The notes under the pieces: generated by a model | Databases searched by the model: none | What the model was told of the DNA's origin: nothing | What the model saw: only the letters and a program-made list of their open reading frames with translations | In this document: positions 1 through 7,200 of the stretch, one piece after another | Layout of the letters: each line of letters starts with the position of its first letter | Position numbering within the stretch: the first letter of the stretch is position 1 | DNA from: Parasphingorhabdus flavimaris | GTDB lineage: Bacteria; Pseudomonadota; Alphaproteobacteria; Sphingomonadales; Sphingomonadaceae | Assembly: GCF_013371215.1 (NCBI RefSeq) | Contig: NZ_JABWMH010000003.1 | Span: forward strand, 434,001 to 498,000 | Direction: 5' to 3' | Length of the DNA: 64,000 bases | Position numbers and translations under genes: made by a program

Positions 1-1524
1 TGGAAACAGGCCTTTGCCAGAGTACCGGAATTGCTCGCGGCCCATGTCCAGATCAGCGTTTCTGCGCTGGTCCTGGCGATGCTCATCTGCCTGCCGTTGG
101 CGATCTGGGCCTCGCGGGCACCAAAAGTCGCGACATTCACCCTGGCTATTGCAAGCCTGATCCAGACCATCCCCGGGCTGGCCCTGCTGGCGCTATTCTA
201 TCCGCTGCTGCTGGGCCTCTCGGCATTGATCGGAGGCGGCATATCCGCATTCGGCTTTCTCCCGGCGCTGCTCGCGCTGACGCTTTATGCCCTGTTGCCG
301 ATTTTGCGCAACGCCGTGACCGGATTGGCCGGGGTCGACCCGGCCGTGGCCGAGGCGGCGGACGGTCTCGGCATGACCCAGAGTCAGAAACTCTATCTGG
401 TCGAGGCGCCACTGGCGGCTCCCACAATCATGGCCGGCATCCGCACGGCGGCGGTATGGACCATCGGCGCGGCGACACTATCGACCACGGTCGGCCAGCC
501 CAGCCTGGGGGATCTGATATTTGCCGGGTTGCAGACACAGAACTGGACGCTGGTGCTGACCGGCTGCCTGTTTTCCGCATTGCTGGCCATTTCGGTCGAT
601 TTGCTGCTCGGCTTGATCGAGATGGGCATCCGCAAGCGACGGAAGATCTTGGTCTGGACAGGAATGGCGGTCATCGCCGCGGGCCTGCTGGTCGCGACGC
701 TCCCGCTGATGATTGCGCGGGACAATGTGGTGGTGATCGGGGCTAAGGGATTTTCCGAGCAATATATTCTTGCGCGGCTGATCGGGTCACGGCTTGAAGA
801 GGCGGGATATACCGTCCGCTACCGCGATGGACTGGGTTCCGCCGTCGTCTATCAGGCGCTGTCAGAGGGTGATATCGATGTCTATGTCGAATATTCGGGT
901 ACGATCTGGACCAATCAGATGGAGCGCACCGACAGCCAGCCCAAAGCGGCAATGCTCCAGACGATCGCGCAATGGACCAGTTCGAATCACGGCGTAAAAA
1001 TGCTCGGCGAACTGGGGTTCGAAAACACCTATGCCTTTGCGATCAGGCCGACAGACGCTCGGGAAAAGACGCTGAAGACGCTGGATGATCTTGCCCGGGT
1101 GTCGAGCGATTTCAATTTCGGCACCGATGTAGAATTTCTGGAACGGCCCGAGTGGCAAATGGTTCAGGACGCCTATCCCATCCGCTTCAAGGATGCCCGT
1201 TCGTTCAGCCCGACCTTCATGTACCCGGCACTGGCCAGCGGCGAAGTCGACGTTATTTCCGCATTTTCCTCCGACGGCAGGATAGCTGCCAACAATTTTG
1301 TCGTGCTGGAAGATCCGAGGGGTGCCGTACCCTCCTATGAGGCGATCATGTTGCTCGCGCCGGACCGTTCGAGCGATGACAAATTTGTCGCAGCATTAAA
1401 TCCGCTGATTGGTGCAATCACTGTGGAAGTCATGCGCGAAGCCAATTATATGGTTGATCGCAAGGACGACAAGAAAACATCAAGACAGGCCGCACGCTGG
1501 CTGAATGAAAAGTTGAGGGAATGA
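1..1524 (+). CDS. Fused ABC transporter permease/substrate-binding protein (osmoprotectant OpuF/YehYZ type), 5' end outside window
   Basis: The reading frame is open from base 1, so the true start lies upstream; 507 residues are visible. The first ~235 residues are a hydrophobic BPD-type permease with several membrane segments and an EAA-like cytoplasmic loop (EAADGLGMT, about residue 117). The rest is a periplasmic binding domain of the OpuAC/ProX family, beginning near VVVIGAKGFSEQYIL and containing the YVEYSGT stretch typical of glycine betaine/choline binders. Such one-chain permease-binding fusions serve quaternary amine or compatible-solute uptake with a separate ATPase, which would be expected just upstream. 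The stop overlaps the next start (ATGA). The family is clear; the exact substrate is inferred. Confidence 0.85.
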   Translation, partial: WKQAFARVPELLAAHVQISVSALVLAMLICLPLAIWASRAPKVATFTLAIASLIQTIPGLALLALFYPLLLGLSALIGGGISAFGFLPALLALTLYALLPILRNAVTGLAGVDPAVAEAADGLGMTQSQKLYLVEAPLAAPTIMAGIRTAAVWTIGAATLSTTVGQPSLGDLIFAGLQTQNWTLVLTGCLFSALLAISVDLLLGLIEMGIRKRRKILVWTGMAVIAAGLLVATLPLMIARDNVVVIGAKGFSEQYILARLIGSRLEEAGYTVRYRDGLGSAVVYQALSEGDIDVYVEYSGTIWTNQMERTDSQPKAAMLQTIAQWTSSNHGVKMLGELGFENTYAFAIRPTDAREKTLKTLDDLARVSSDFNFGTDVEFLERPEWQMVQDAYPIRFKDARSFSPTFMYPALASGEVDVISAFSSDGRIAANNFVVLEDPRGAVPSYEAIMLLAPDRSSDDKFVAALNPLIGAITVEVMREANYMVDRKDDKKTSRQAARWLNEKLRE

Positions 1525-2051
1525 ACGTGAAATCCGGTTTTGCATATCTATTGAAAATGGTCGGTCTGGTCGCTCTGCTCTGCATGGCAAGTTTCTCGGT
1601 AACCGCGCGCGCTGAAGTGACGGTCACTTTCTACTCGCACGATTTCGGCAAGAATTTCCCGCATGCCTTTTTCATTGCCAAGGGTGAGACTGCCGATGGC
1701 AAAAAGGTCGATACAGGCTTTGGTTTCACCGCGATCAACGTGTCTCCGGGTATATTATTCGGCTCGGTCAACGGCCATGTGAAGGCACCATCGGCTGATT
1801 ATATCGCCAGCAGCAATTCCCACTTCACCGTTAAGGTGACCGATAAAAAATATCGCGAACTCCTGGCGGTGGTGAAAAAATGGCAGACCATTCCCCAGAA
1901 AAGCTACAGCCTCAACAAGCGCAATTGTGTCCACTTCATCAACGACGTAATCAGGGCGCTCGACCTAAAGACCAATCTGAAAACCGCCAACTGGAAGAAA
2001 CCCCGATCCTTCATGGAAGAAGTCATGAAGCTCAATCCGTTTCTCAAATGA
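1521..2051 (+). CDS. Small secreted protein with permuted NlpC/LRAT-like (papain-fold) motifs
   Basis: 176 residues. An N-terminal hydrophobic segment (about 8-28) ends at an Ala-rich site (TARAE), so export is likely. The mature part has a His in NFPHAFF near its start and an Asn-Cys-x-His-Phe motif (NCVHF) about 80 residues later. This His-before-Cys order is seen in circularly permuted NlpC/P60, LRAT and YiiX-like thiol enzymes, where an NCxHF motif carries the catalytic Cys. I infer a cysteine hydrolase or acyltransferase fold; no function is proven. The start overlaps the stop of the transporter gene by ATGA, with GAGGGA just upstream, so the two are probably co-translated. Confidence 0.65.
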   Translation: MNVKSGFAYLLKMVGLVALLCMASFSVTARAEVTVTFYSHDFGKNFPHAFFIAKGETADGKKVDTGFGFTAINVSPGILFGSVNGHVKAPSADYIASSNSHFTVKVTDKKYRELLAVVKKWQTIPQKSYSLNKRNCVHFINDVIRALDLKTNLKTANWKKPRSFMEEVMKLNPFLK

Positions 2052-2070
2052 TAGAATAAGGGTACGCGAT

Positions 2071-2847
2071 ATGACGGACGTTTGCATGGTAATCGGAGCA
2101 GGCGCCGGCATTGGCGGGCATGTCGCAAAGAGATTTGCCCGGGAAGGCTATCACGCAGCGCTCTGCCGTCGCAGCGACCAGGATGGTCTCGTGAGGATGG
2201 TCGCCGAAATCGAGGCGTCCGGAGGGTCCGCGTCGGGTCATCTGCTCAATGCCATCGAAGATGGAACGATCGAAGAAGCAATCGAGAAGATCGAGGCCGA
2301 GGCCGGTCCGATCACGACATTGGTCTATAATCTCGGCGCGCAGGTCGGCAACCGGCCGCTGGCCGATACCCATCACAAGATGTTCGAAATGGGCTGGCGG
2401 CTGGGAACTTACGGCCTGTTCCGGGCGGCCAAGGTGCTGATGCCGTTGATGGAAGCGCGCGGCGGCGGGACTTTTCTGGTTACCTCGGCGACGGCAGCGG
2501 TTCGCGGCAATGCAGGCCAGCACAGCCATGCGGCGGCTATGGCCGGCCGACGGATGCTCTGCCAGACGCTCAACGCCGAATTTGCGCCCAAGAACATCCA
2601 TGTCGCGCATATATTGATCGACAGCGCGGTCAACGCGCCGGACACTTTGGGCAAGATGCTCGGAGCAGAGCGCTTTGCAAAATTGCAGGAAGCCAGAGCG
2701 AACGGCAAGGACGAGATCATGGAGCCGGATGCAATTGCGGATACCTATTTCCATGTCGCGCACCAGCATCGCTCGGCCTGGACATTCGAGCTGGATATGC
2801 GCGCCTTTACCGATACCGCCTGGTGGAACCACCCGGTCGATATCTAG
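2071..2847 (+). CDS. SDR-family protein with non-canonical active site
   Basis: 258 residues with a Rossmann nucleotide-binding motif at the N-terminus (GAGAGIG, residues 9-15) and an NLGA motif (87-90), as in short-chain dehydrogenases/reductases. The C-terminal half has the family's NIHVAHILID strand. Aligned by eye to SDRs, the catalytic Ser-Tyr-Lys positions read Ala140, His153 and Met157, so classical SDR chemistry looks impossible. It resembles the SDR subgroup in which Tyr is already Phe (GFAAFASAK), but here Lys is lost too. An AAGGG ribosome-binding site precedes the ATG. It follows the secreted protein by 19 bases, probably in the same operon. Substrate unknown. Confidence 0.8.
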   Translation: MTDVCMVIGAGAGIGGHVAKRFAREGYHAALCRRSDQDGLVRMVAEIEASGGSASGHLLNAIEDGTIEEAIEKIEAEAGPITTLVYNLGAQVGNRPLADTHHKMFEMGWRLGTYGLFRAAKVLMPLMEARGGGTFLVTSATAAVRGNAGQHSHAAAMAGRRMLCQTLNAEFAPKNIHVAHILIDSAVNAPDTLGKMLGAERFAKLQEARANGKDEIMEPDAIADTYFHVAHQHRSAWTFELDMRAFTDTAWWNHPVDI

Positions 2848-3465
2848 CTACATCACCATCACATGATAATGGTGCCAGGTGAATATCGCCACGGCTCCCC
2901 GATGCGGCGACCAGCTCTCGGCGCGCTCGCGTATGTCTTTTTCGGACGGACGCTCTGCCAGCCCGAGGAAATTGCCGACGCCGACCTGGATTGCAAGATC
3001 ACCGGCCGGCCAGATATCGGGACGGCCCTGCGCGAACAGCAGGTAGATTTCCGCTGACCAGCGACCGATCCCATTGACCTTGGTCAGCAAGCTGATCGCC
3101 TCTTCGTCATCCTGCGGCAGATTGTCGAGGTCGAGGCCGCCGGACAGGATGAGCTCGCCGAGGCTTCGTGCATAGCCCTGTTTCTGGCGAGACAGGCCGC
3201 AGGCGCGCAATTCGTCGAATTCAGTGGCGATCAGCGCTTCTGCCGGACATCCCTCTCCCAGCCGCGCCTCCAGCTTGTTCCAGACCGCCGCCGCCGATGC
3301 GACGCTGACCTGCTGGCCGACAATGGTGCGGAGCAAGGTCTCATAGCCTTCCGGTCGGATCCGCGGTTCGGGATAGCCGGACTGCGCGATCGCCGTTGCC
3401 AGACGCGGTTCAAGCGCGCTGACATGGTCGAGTCCGGCTTTGATCATTTCTTTCGACAGGCCCAT
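2848..3465 (-). CDS. DNA-3-methyladenine glycosylase II-like (HhH-GPD)
   Basis: 205 residues from the chosen ATG. The HhH-GPD signature is clear: a helix-hairpin-helix around VNGIGRWSAE (130-139), then WPAGDL with the catalytic Asp at about 156. No C-terminal Fe-S cluster cysteines are present, which fits AlkA-type alkylbase glycosylases rather than Nth/MutY. It would excise alkylated purines in base excision repair. An upstream in-frame ATG at 3516 would add 17 residues, but only the inner ATG has a purine-rich leader (GGGGACGG), and homologous proteins usually begin close to MGLS. It is convergent with and abuts the SDR gene. Confidence 0.88.
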   Translation of the reverse strand: MGLSKEMIKAGLDHVSALEPRLATAIAQSGYPEPRIRPEGYETLLRTIVGQQVSVASAAAVWNKLEARLGEGCPAEALIATEFDELRACGLSRQKQGYARSLGELILSGGLDLDNLPQDDEEAISLLTKVNGIGRWSAEIYLLFAQGRPDIWPAGDLAIQVGVGNFLGLAERPSEKDIRERAESWSPHRGAVAIFTWHHYHVMVM

Positions 3466-3559
3466 TGAATATCCGTCCCCGTTTCGGCCCTTGATTCTTT
3501 CTGGCGGTCCGGACATAGCGTGCGGGATTTATTTTTAACAGTCACCACAAGGGGTAGCT

Positions 3560-3877
3560 ATGCCAACAATCCACGTAACGGGCCGCGATGGCGAAGAAAA
3601 ACCAGTTTCCGTCGAGAGCGGAATGAGCGTGATGGAAGCGATCCGCGACAATGGCTTTGACGAGTTGCTGGCGCTGTGCGGCGGCTGCTGCTCCTGCGCA
3701 ACCTGCCACGTTCATGTCGACGCCGACTGGAAGGCCAAATTGCCACCGATGAGCGAAGACGAAGACGATCTGCTGGAAAGCAGCGACCATCGCGACGAAT
3801 ATTCGCGGCTCAGCTGCCAGATCGAATTGTCCGATGATCTCGAAGGACTGAAGGTCCGGATCGCCGAAGAAGACTGA
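3560..3877 (+). CDS. [2Fe-2S] ferredoxin, adrenodoxin type
   Basis: 105 residues. Cluster ligands follow the vertebrate/bacterial adrenodoxin pattern: Cys40-x5-Cys46-x2-Cys49 and Cys86 in LSCQIEL. Two further Cys residues (43, 44) lie inside the binding loop. The C-terminus is acidic. Such ferredoxins pass electrons from an NAD(P)H-dependent reductase to P450s or to Fe-S and heme biosynthesis. A P450 gene lies at 51064 but no ferredoxin reductase is in the window, so a partnership is only a possibility. The gene is monocistronic and is followed by a strong intrinsic terminator. Confidence 0.93.
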   Translation: MPTIHVTGRDGEEKPVSVESGMSVMEAIRDNGFDELLALCGGCCSCATCHVHVDADWKAKLPPMSEDEDDLLESSDHRDEYSRLSCQIELSDDLEGLKVRIAEED

Positions 3878-3900
3878 ATATTGGCCGACAGGCCATGACA

Positions 3901-3929
3901 AAAGGGAGCGTTTTGCCGCTCCCTTTTTT
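3901..3929 (+). terminator. Rho-independent terminator after ferredoxin gene
   Basis: A perfect 9-bp stem (AAAGGGAGC pairing with GCTCCCTTT) with an 8-base loop runs directly into a six-T tract. It lies between two convergent genes. The reverse strand also gives a shorter T run, so it may also serve the lipoprotein gene from the other side. Confidence 0.88.
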
Positions 3930-3942
3930 GTGTCCGGTCGTT

Positions 3943-4686
3943 CTATCTTGCCAGTTTGACAATGGCCCGTGGGCTACCAGCGGTGCTGCTCGCTTCGTCG
4001 ATCTTCCACTGCAACTTCTTGGTGGAACCTTCGCTTTCATAGCCGTCTGCAGTGTTGTTGCTCAATATCTCGCCATCCGTCTCTATGGTGAAGCGGCCAT
4101 CGATCGGCTGTGTCTCGCCCTCGGCGGATCTGCCCATCGGCATCGGTCCCATCGCGCCAGCCAGACCCCCCGGTCCGGCCATCGCCGGAGTCGATATTTC
4201 CAGCTCGCCGCCGCTGCGACGGATGATCTGGACGAAGGGAAATTGCATTGTCGCGCCGGGTATTGTCGGAAAGGCGAACATCTGGTCGAAATTGCCACTT
4301 ATCATATATTCGACTTCAAACAGATTTTCGCCGACATATTCGACCTTGTTCCAGCCGTCATATTTGGCAAGCTGGACGGCAAATTCCTTCAGACCCTCGT
4401 CATCACCGGGCACCGCCCCTCCGAAGATTGAGCGCATGGCAGCATTTGTCTGCTGGTCGCCCCTGCCAACGTCTTCGGAAGAATCGTCATCATCCGCCTC
4501 GCCGGAGGGAAGAGGCATCGACTTGCCGTCGCCTTCGGCCAGTTGCATCTGGCCATTGTAGGTAAAGACATAGGTGCCGTCGTTCATCAGCCGCAGCTGG
4601 GAATCAAACTTTCCGGGAATCAGCAGGCAACCGGCCAGCAATAACGGTATCGAGAGAGCTGCAACCAATTTGACAAGCTGGTTCAT
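3943..4686 (-). CDS. Lipoprotein of unknown function
   Basis: 247 residues. A signal peptide with lipobox LLAGC places the acylated Cys at about 19. The mature part begins with a beta-rich stretch (FDSQLRLMNDGTYVFTYNGQMQL), followed by an acidic Asp/Ser/Glu segment (DDDDSSED) and a Pro/Met/Gly-rich patch (AMGPMPMG). I recognise no enzyme motif. It sits three bases downstream of rlmB on the same strand, so it is probably transcribed with it, but that says nothing about its role. It is likely a membrane-anchored periplasmic protein. Confidence 0.75.
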   Translation of the reverse strand: MNQLVKLVAALSIPLLLAGCLLIPGKFDSQLRLMNDGTYVFTYNGQMQLAEGDGKSMPLPSGEADDDDSSEDVGRGDQQTNAAMRSIFGGAVPGDDEGLKEFAVQLAKYDGWNKVEYVGENLFEVEYMISGNFDQMFAFPTIPGATMQFPFVQIIRRSGGELEISTPAMAGPGGLAGAMGPMPMGRSAEGETQPIDGRFTIETDGEILSNNTADGYESEGSTKKLQWKIDEASSTAGSPRAIVKLAR

Positions 4687-4689
4687 AGA

Positions 4690-5436
4690 CTATTCCCCTT
4701 TGTTCCTCGTATACTCCGCATAAAGGCTGATGGCCGCAGCGTTGGAGACGTTCAGGCTCTCCATCTTGCTGCTCATCGGCAAGCGAGCCAGTGTATCACA
4801 ATGGGCGGCGACATTCTGCCGCAGGCCTTCGCCTTCCGCGCCCATTACCAGAGCTATCTTGCCGCTGCCCATCGCGCCTTCCAGTTCGTCCGTGGCATCG
4901 CCATCGAGTCCGATCCGCCAGTAGCCGGCTTCGGCAATATCATCGAGCGCACGCGAGAGGTTTACCACCCGCACCCACGGCACGGTTTCCAGAGCGCCGG
5001 ACGCCGATTTTGCCACGACACCCGACTCGGGAGGAGCGTGGCGGTCCTGGGTGATGATCGCGGCGGCATCGAAGGCTGCGGCTGAGCGAAGAATCGCGCC
5101 GACATTATGGGGGTCTGTGACCTGATCGAGCAGCAGCAGAGGACGGTCGCTCTGCTCGTCCAAAATGTCACCGAGCCAGATATCGGGCAGGGGATCGACA
5201 TCGGCGACCATGCCCTGATGCGGCGCATCGCGCGGAATGACCCGCCCGAGATCGGCAACATCGCAGATTACAACCGCGATATCGTCAGGAATTTCCAGCG
5301 TTGCAAGCGCCTCGCGGGTGATGGAAATCTTCTTGATCACCCGCCTCGGATTGTCCAGCGCTGCCTCGATCGCATGCCGTCCCCAGAATTTGAGTCCGCC
5401 GCCGGTTTTCTTTATTGATTTGTTTTTACGTGCCAT
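4690..5436 (-). CDS. rlmB: 23S rRNA (guanosine-2'-O)-methyltransferase RlmB-like (TrmH/SpoU family)
   Basis: 248 residues. All three SPOUT motifs of the TrmH family are visible: DPHNVGAILRSA (108-119, with the conserved Asn111 and Arg117), VMGAEGEGL (197-205), and MSSKMESLNVSNAAAISLY (221-239), which forms the SAM-binding trefoil knot. An N-terminal L30e-like substrate-binding region (15-95) precedes them, as in RlmB, which methylates G2251 in the peptidyl-transferase P loop. The gene is divergent from tRNA-Tyr. Family certain; the exact rRNA position is inferred from architecture. Confidence 0.9.
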   Translation of the reverse strand: MARKNKSIKKTGGGLKFWGRHAIEAALDNPRRVIKKISITREALATLEIPDDIAVVICDVADLGRVIPRDAPHQGMVADVDPLPDIWLGDILDEQSDRPLLLLDQVTDPHNVGAILRSAAAFDAAAIITQDRHAPPESGVVAKSASGALETVPWVRVVNLSRALDDIAEAGYWRIGLDGDATDELEGAMGSGKIALVMGAEGEGLRQNVAAHCDTLARLPMSSKMESLNVSNAAAISLYAEYTRNKGE

Positions 5437-5504
5437 AATTGCTCTCTAGACGGTAACCCTTCTGCGGACAGCCCTTTTTTTCTACGAAATTGCGCGGGGA
5501 GGCA

Positions 5505-5533
5505 TTGACAGTTTGCCCTGCCTTCGTCATTGA
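5505..5533 (+). promoter_or_regulatory. Possible promoter for tRNA-Tyr
   Basis: A consensus -35 hexamer TTGACA lies at 5505-5510. Seventeen bases later, at the expected -10 position, the sequence is the weak CATTGA. The distance to the tRNA (5573) suits a short leader. The -10 match is poor, so this rests mainly on the -35 box. Confidence 0.35.
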
Positions 5534-5572
5534 GCCGCTCTTGTCGCCGTTGGCGGCCTTGGATAACCTGAT

Positions 5573-5658
5573 GGACAGGTGGCCGAGTGGTTAAAGGCAG
5601 CAGACTGTAAATCTGCCCGTGTAAGCGTACATAGGTTCGAATCCTATCCTGTCCACCA
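5573..5658 (+). tRNA. tRNA-Tyr (anticodon GTA)
   Basis: A full class II cloverleaf can be folded: acceptor stem GGACAGG (5573-5579) with CCTGTCC (5648-5654), anticodon stem GCAGA/TCTGC (5600-5604 and 5612-5616) with loop CTGTAAA carrying GTA at 5607-5609, a long variable arm as expected for bacterial tRNA-Tyr, and a T arm ATAGG-TTCGAAT-CCTAT. The discriminator is A5655, and CCA is encoded at 5656-5658. Confidence 0.97.
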
Positions 5659-5922
5659 TCCCTTTATATTGCAGGACATCTGGCGTTCGCTGCCAAGCGG
5701 TTCCCTCGGGTCCGTGTGGCTTTGCCGGGCTGGCAGATTATATCTCCCGGTGGTGGAAGGCCCGCATCCTGTTGCCCGGACTTGCTATGAAATAGCCCGC
5801 GCGCGGGGGTCAGCCAACTTGTCTGGCGTCTTGCTCGAGCAGTTTGGCAACCACGCGGTAGGGCCGTCTGCCGTTCCCGGGCGGGCATTCTCCCGCTTGC
5901 CGTGACCGGTTACGCGATAGCG

Positions 5923-7140
5923 TCAGCCATCGTTCAGCAGGCTCTCCATCATCGCGATCGCGGATTCCCGTGCGAGCCTGATGATGAGCTGGCGGTCGGT
6001 CTCGTCGCCGATCTCGAACGTGACCGTTGGCGCGCCATAGGTCTTGTAGACATGGTTTTTGGAATTTGCCTGGCCGAGATTGTGATTGGCGTCTCGGTTG
6101 ACCTTATAGTCGGGCATCCGGGCCTGCAGCCGGTCCAGCCAGCTCTTCAGGAACAGCGGCGGATTTGTCGGACTCTCGTCCGGAATTGTGTAGAAAATAT
6201 CATTCTGGGTCGAATGGAAGTCGACGAACAGGCGGAGCTGCCTGCCGCGATCCGTTTCGATCTTGCCGAGCAGTGCGTCCATCAATCTGGTTTCGGGCTG
6301 TACGAACGGCCCCCAGTCCCGGTTCAGGTCGGTGCTGCCGCTGTTGTGACGCCAATAGCCGCGATCCACGCCGTCGGGGTTGAGCATCGGGACGACAATC
6401 GTTTCGAACCGCTCGCGAAAGCGGCGGGCGAGCGGTTCGTCGGACAATAAAGTTTCGACAAAGGGCATCATCGCCAGTGCGCCGGTCACTTCCGGAGGAT
6501 GCTGGCGACCGACAAGGACGATCTGCTCGCGCGGCTTGCTGGCCGGAGACTTGATCGTCAGGGCCGGAATGTCACGACCTTCGGCTGACTGGCCGAGCGA
6601 CCAGGTTTCGACGAAGGGTGAGGCCGCTGTGCGGTCGATCCACTGGCGATAGGATACGGAAGAGATGATCTCCTGCCCGGCGATAAATAGTGGCTGGTCG
6701 GCCAGCGCCAGCGTGATCCTGGCCTGTCTGACGCCGTCTACTTCGTAAACCTCGACCGCGTCCTGTGGCAGATCGGTCCAGGTGATGCCGTCGCTGCTGC
6801 TCTTGGGCCAATAGCGGTGGCCGCAATGTTCGTAGGTCAGGTTGACGGTAACGGTTTCCGCCTTTTGCGGCGTCAGGCGAAACGCATACCAGGCGCTGCA
6901 GTTGATCGGCGGCGCATCTTCCGGTTCTATGCTGATCGACAGTTCAGTGTCGCCCAGCGGCTCGCAAGACGCGATATTGCCGGTCAGAAATTCTGTATCA
7001 AGCGTGACGTCGGGCGTGCTGCAGGCAGTCGCCATGATCGCGGTCGGCGCTGGCCGCGCTGACTGTGTTTCAACCGTGCGTGCGCAACCGGCGAGCAATG
7101 GTGGCACGCACAATAGCCACAGATGATTTTTCAGCGACAT
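5923..7140 (-). CDS. M14-family zinc carboxypeptidase lipoprotein
   Basis: 405 residues from the chosen ATG. A lipobox LLAGC puts the acylated Cys at 19. After a beta-rich N-domain (50-165, like the N-domain of cytosolic-type M14 enzymes) comes the peptidase: zinc ligands His214-x2-Glu217 (RQHPPE) and His309 (VDFHS), substrate-binding Asn273-Arg274 (DLNRDW) and catalytic Glu376 (VTFEIGDE). It should trim C-terminal residues from peptides at the cell envelope. A longer start (7170) is possible, but GGAAGGA lies well spaced before the 7140 ATG and the lipobox then fits. It is directly downstream of a TonB receptor, suggesting joint peptide uptake and processing. Confidence 0.88.
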   Translation of the reverse strand: MSLKNHLWLLCVPPLLAGCARTVETQSARPAPTAIMATACSTPDVTLDTEFLTGNIASCEPLGDTELSISIEPEDAPPINCSAWYAFRLTPQKAETVTVNLTYEHCGHRYWPKSSSDGITWTDLPQDAVEVYEVDGVRQARITLALADQPLFIAGQEIISSVSYRQWIDRTAASPFVETWSLGQSAEGRDIPALTIKSPASKPREQIVLVGRQHPPEVTGALAMMPFVETLLSDEPLARRFRERFETIVVPMLNPDGVDRGYWRHNSGSTDLNRDWGPFVQPETRLMDALLGKIETDRGRQLRLFVDFHSTQNDIFYTIPDESPTNPPLFLKSWLDRLQARMPDYKVNRDANHNLGQANSKNHVYKTYGAPTVTFEIGDETDRQLIIRLARESAIAMMESLLNDG

Positions 7141-7160
7141 GGATTGTCGTCCTTCCGATT

Positions 7161-7196
7161 GGCGGGACAACGGAAACCCGTCATCCCGCCTTTTTT
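7161..7196. other. Hairpin between TonB receptor and peptidase genes
   Basis: GGCGGGA...ACGG-AAAC-CCGT...TCCCGCC forms a long stem followed by six T on the plus strand. The flanking genes are both on the minus strand, so the T tract is on the wrong side for terminating them. On the minus strand it would be a plain intercistronic stem-loop, possibly stabilising the upstream receptor mRNA. On the plus strand it would stop antisense transcription before the receptor gene. Confidence 0.55.
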
Positions 7197-7200
7197 GGTA

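Noticed and set aside
5579-5905. ORF across the tRNA-Tyr gene and beyond
   Set aside because: It begins inside the tRNA. The cloverleaf is unambiguous and the frame has no coding-like composition.
5659-5922. Gap between tRNA-Tyr and the M14 peptidase
   Set aside because: It holds only short frames in several directions with no start/RBS support. I see no second tRNA or recognisable RNA.
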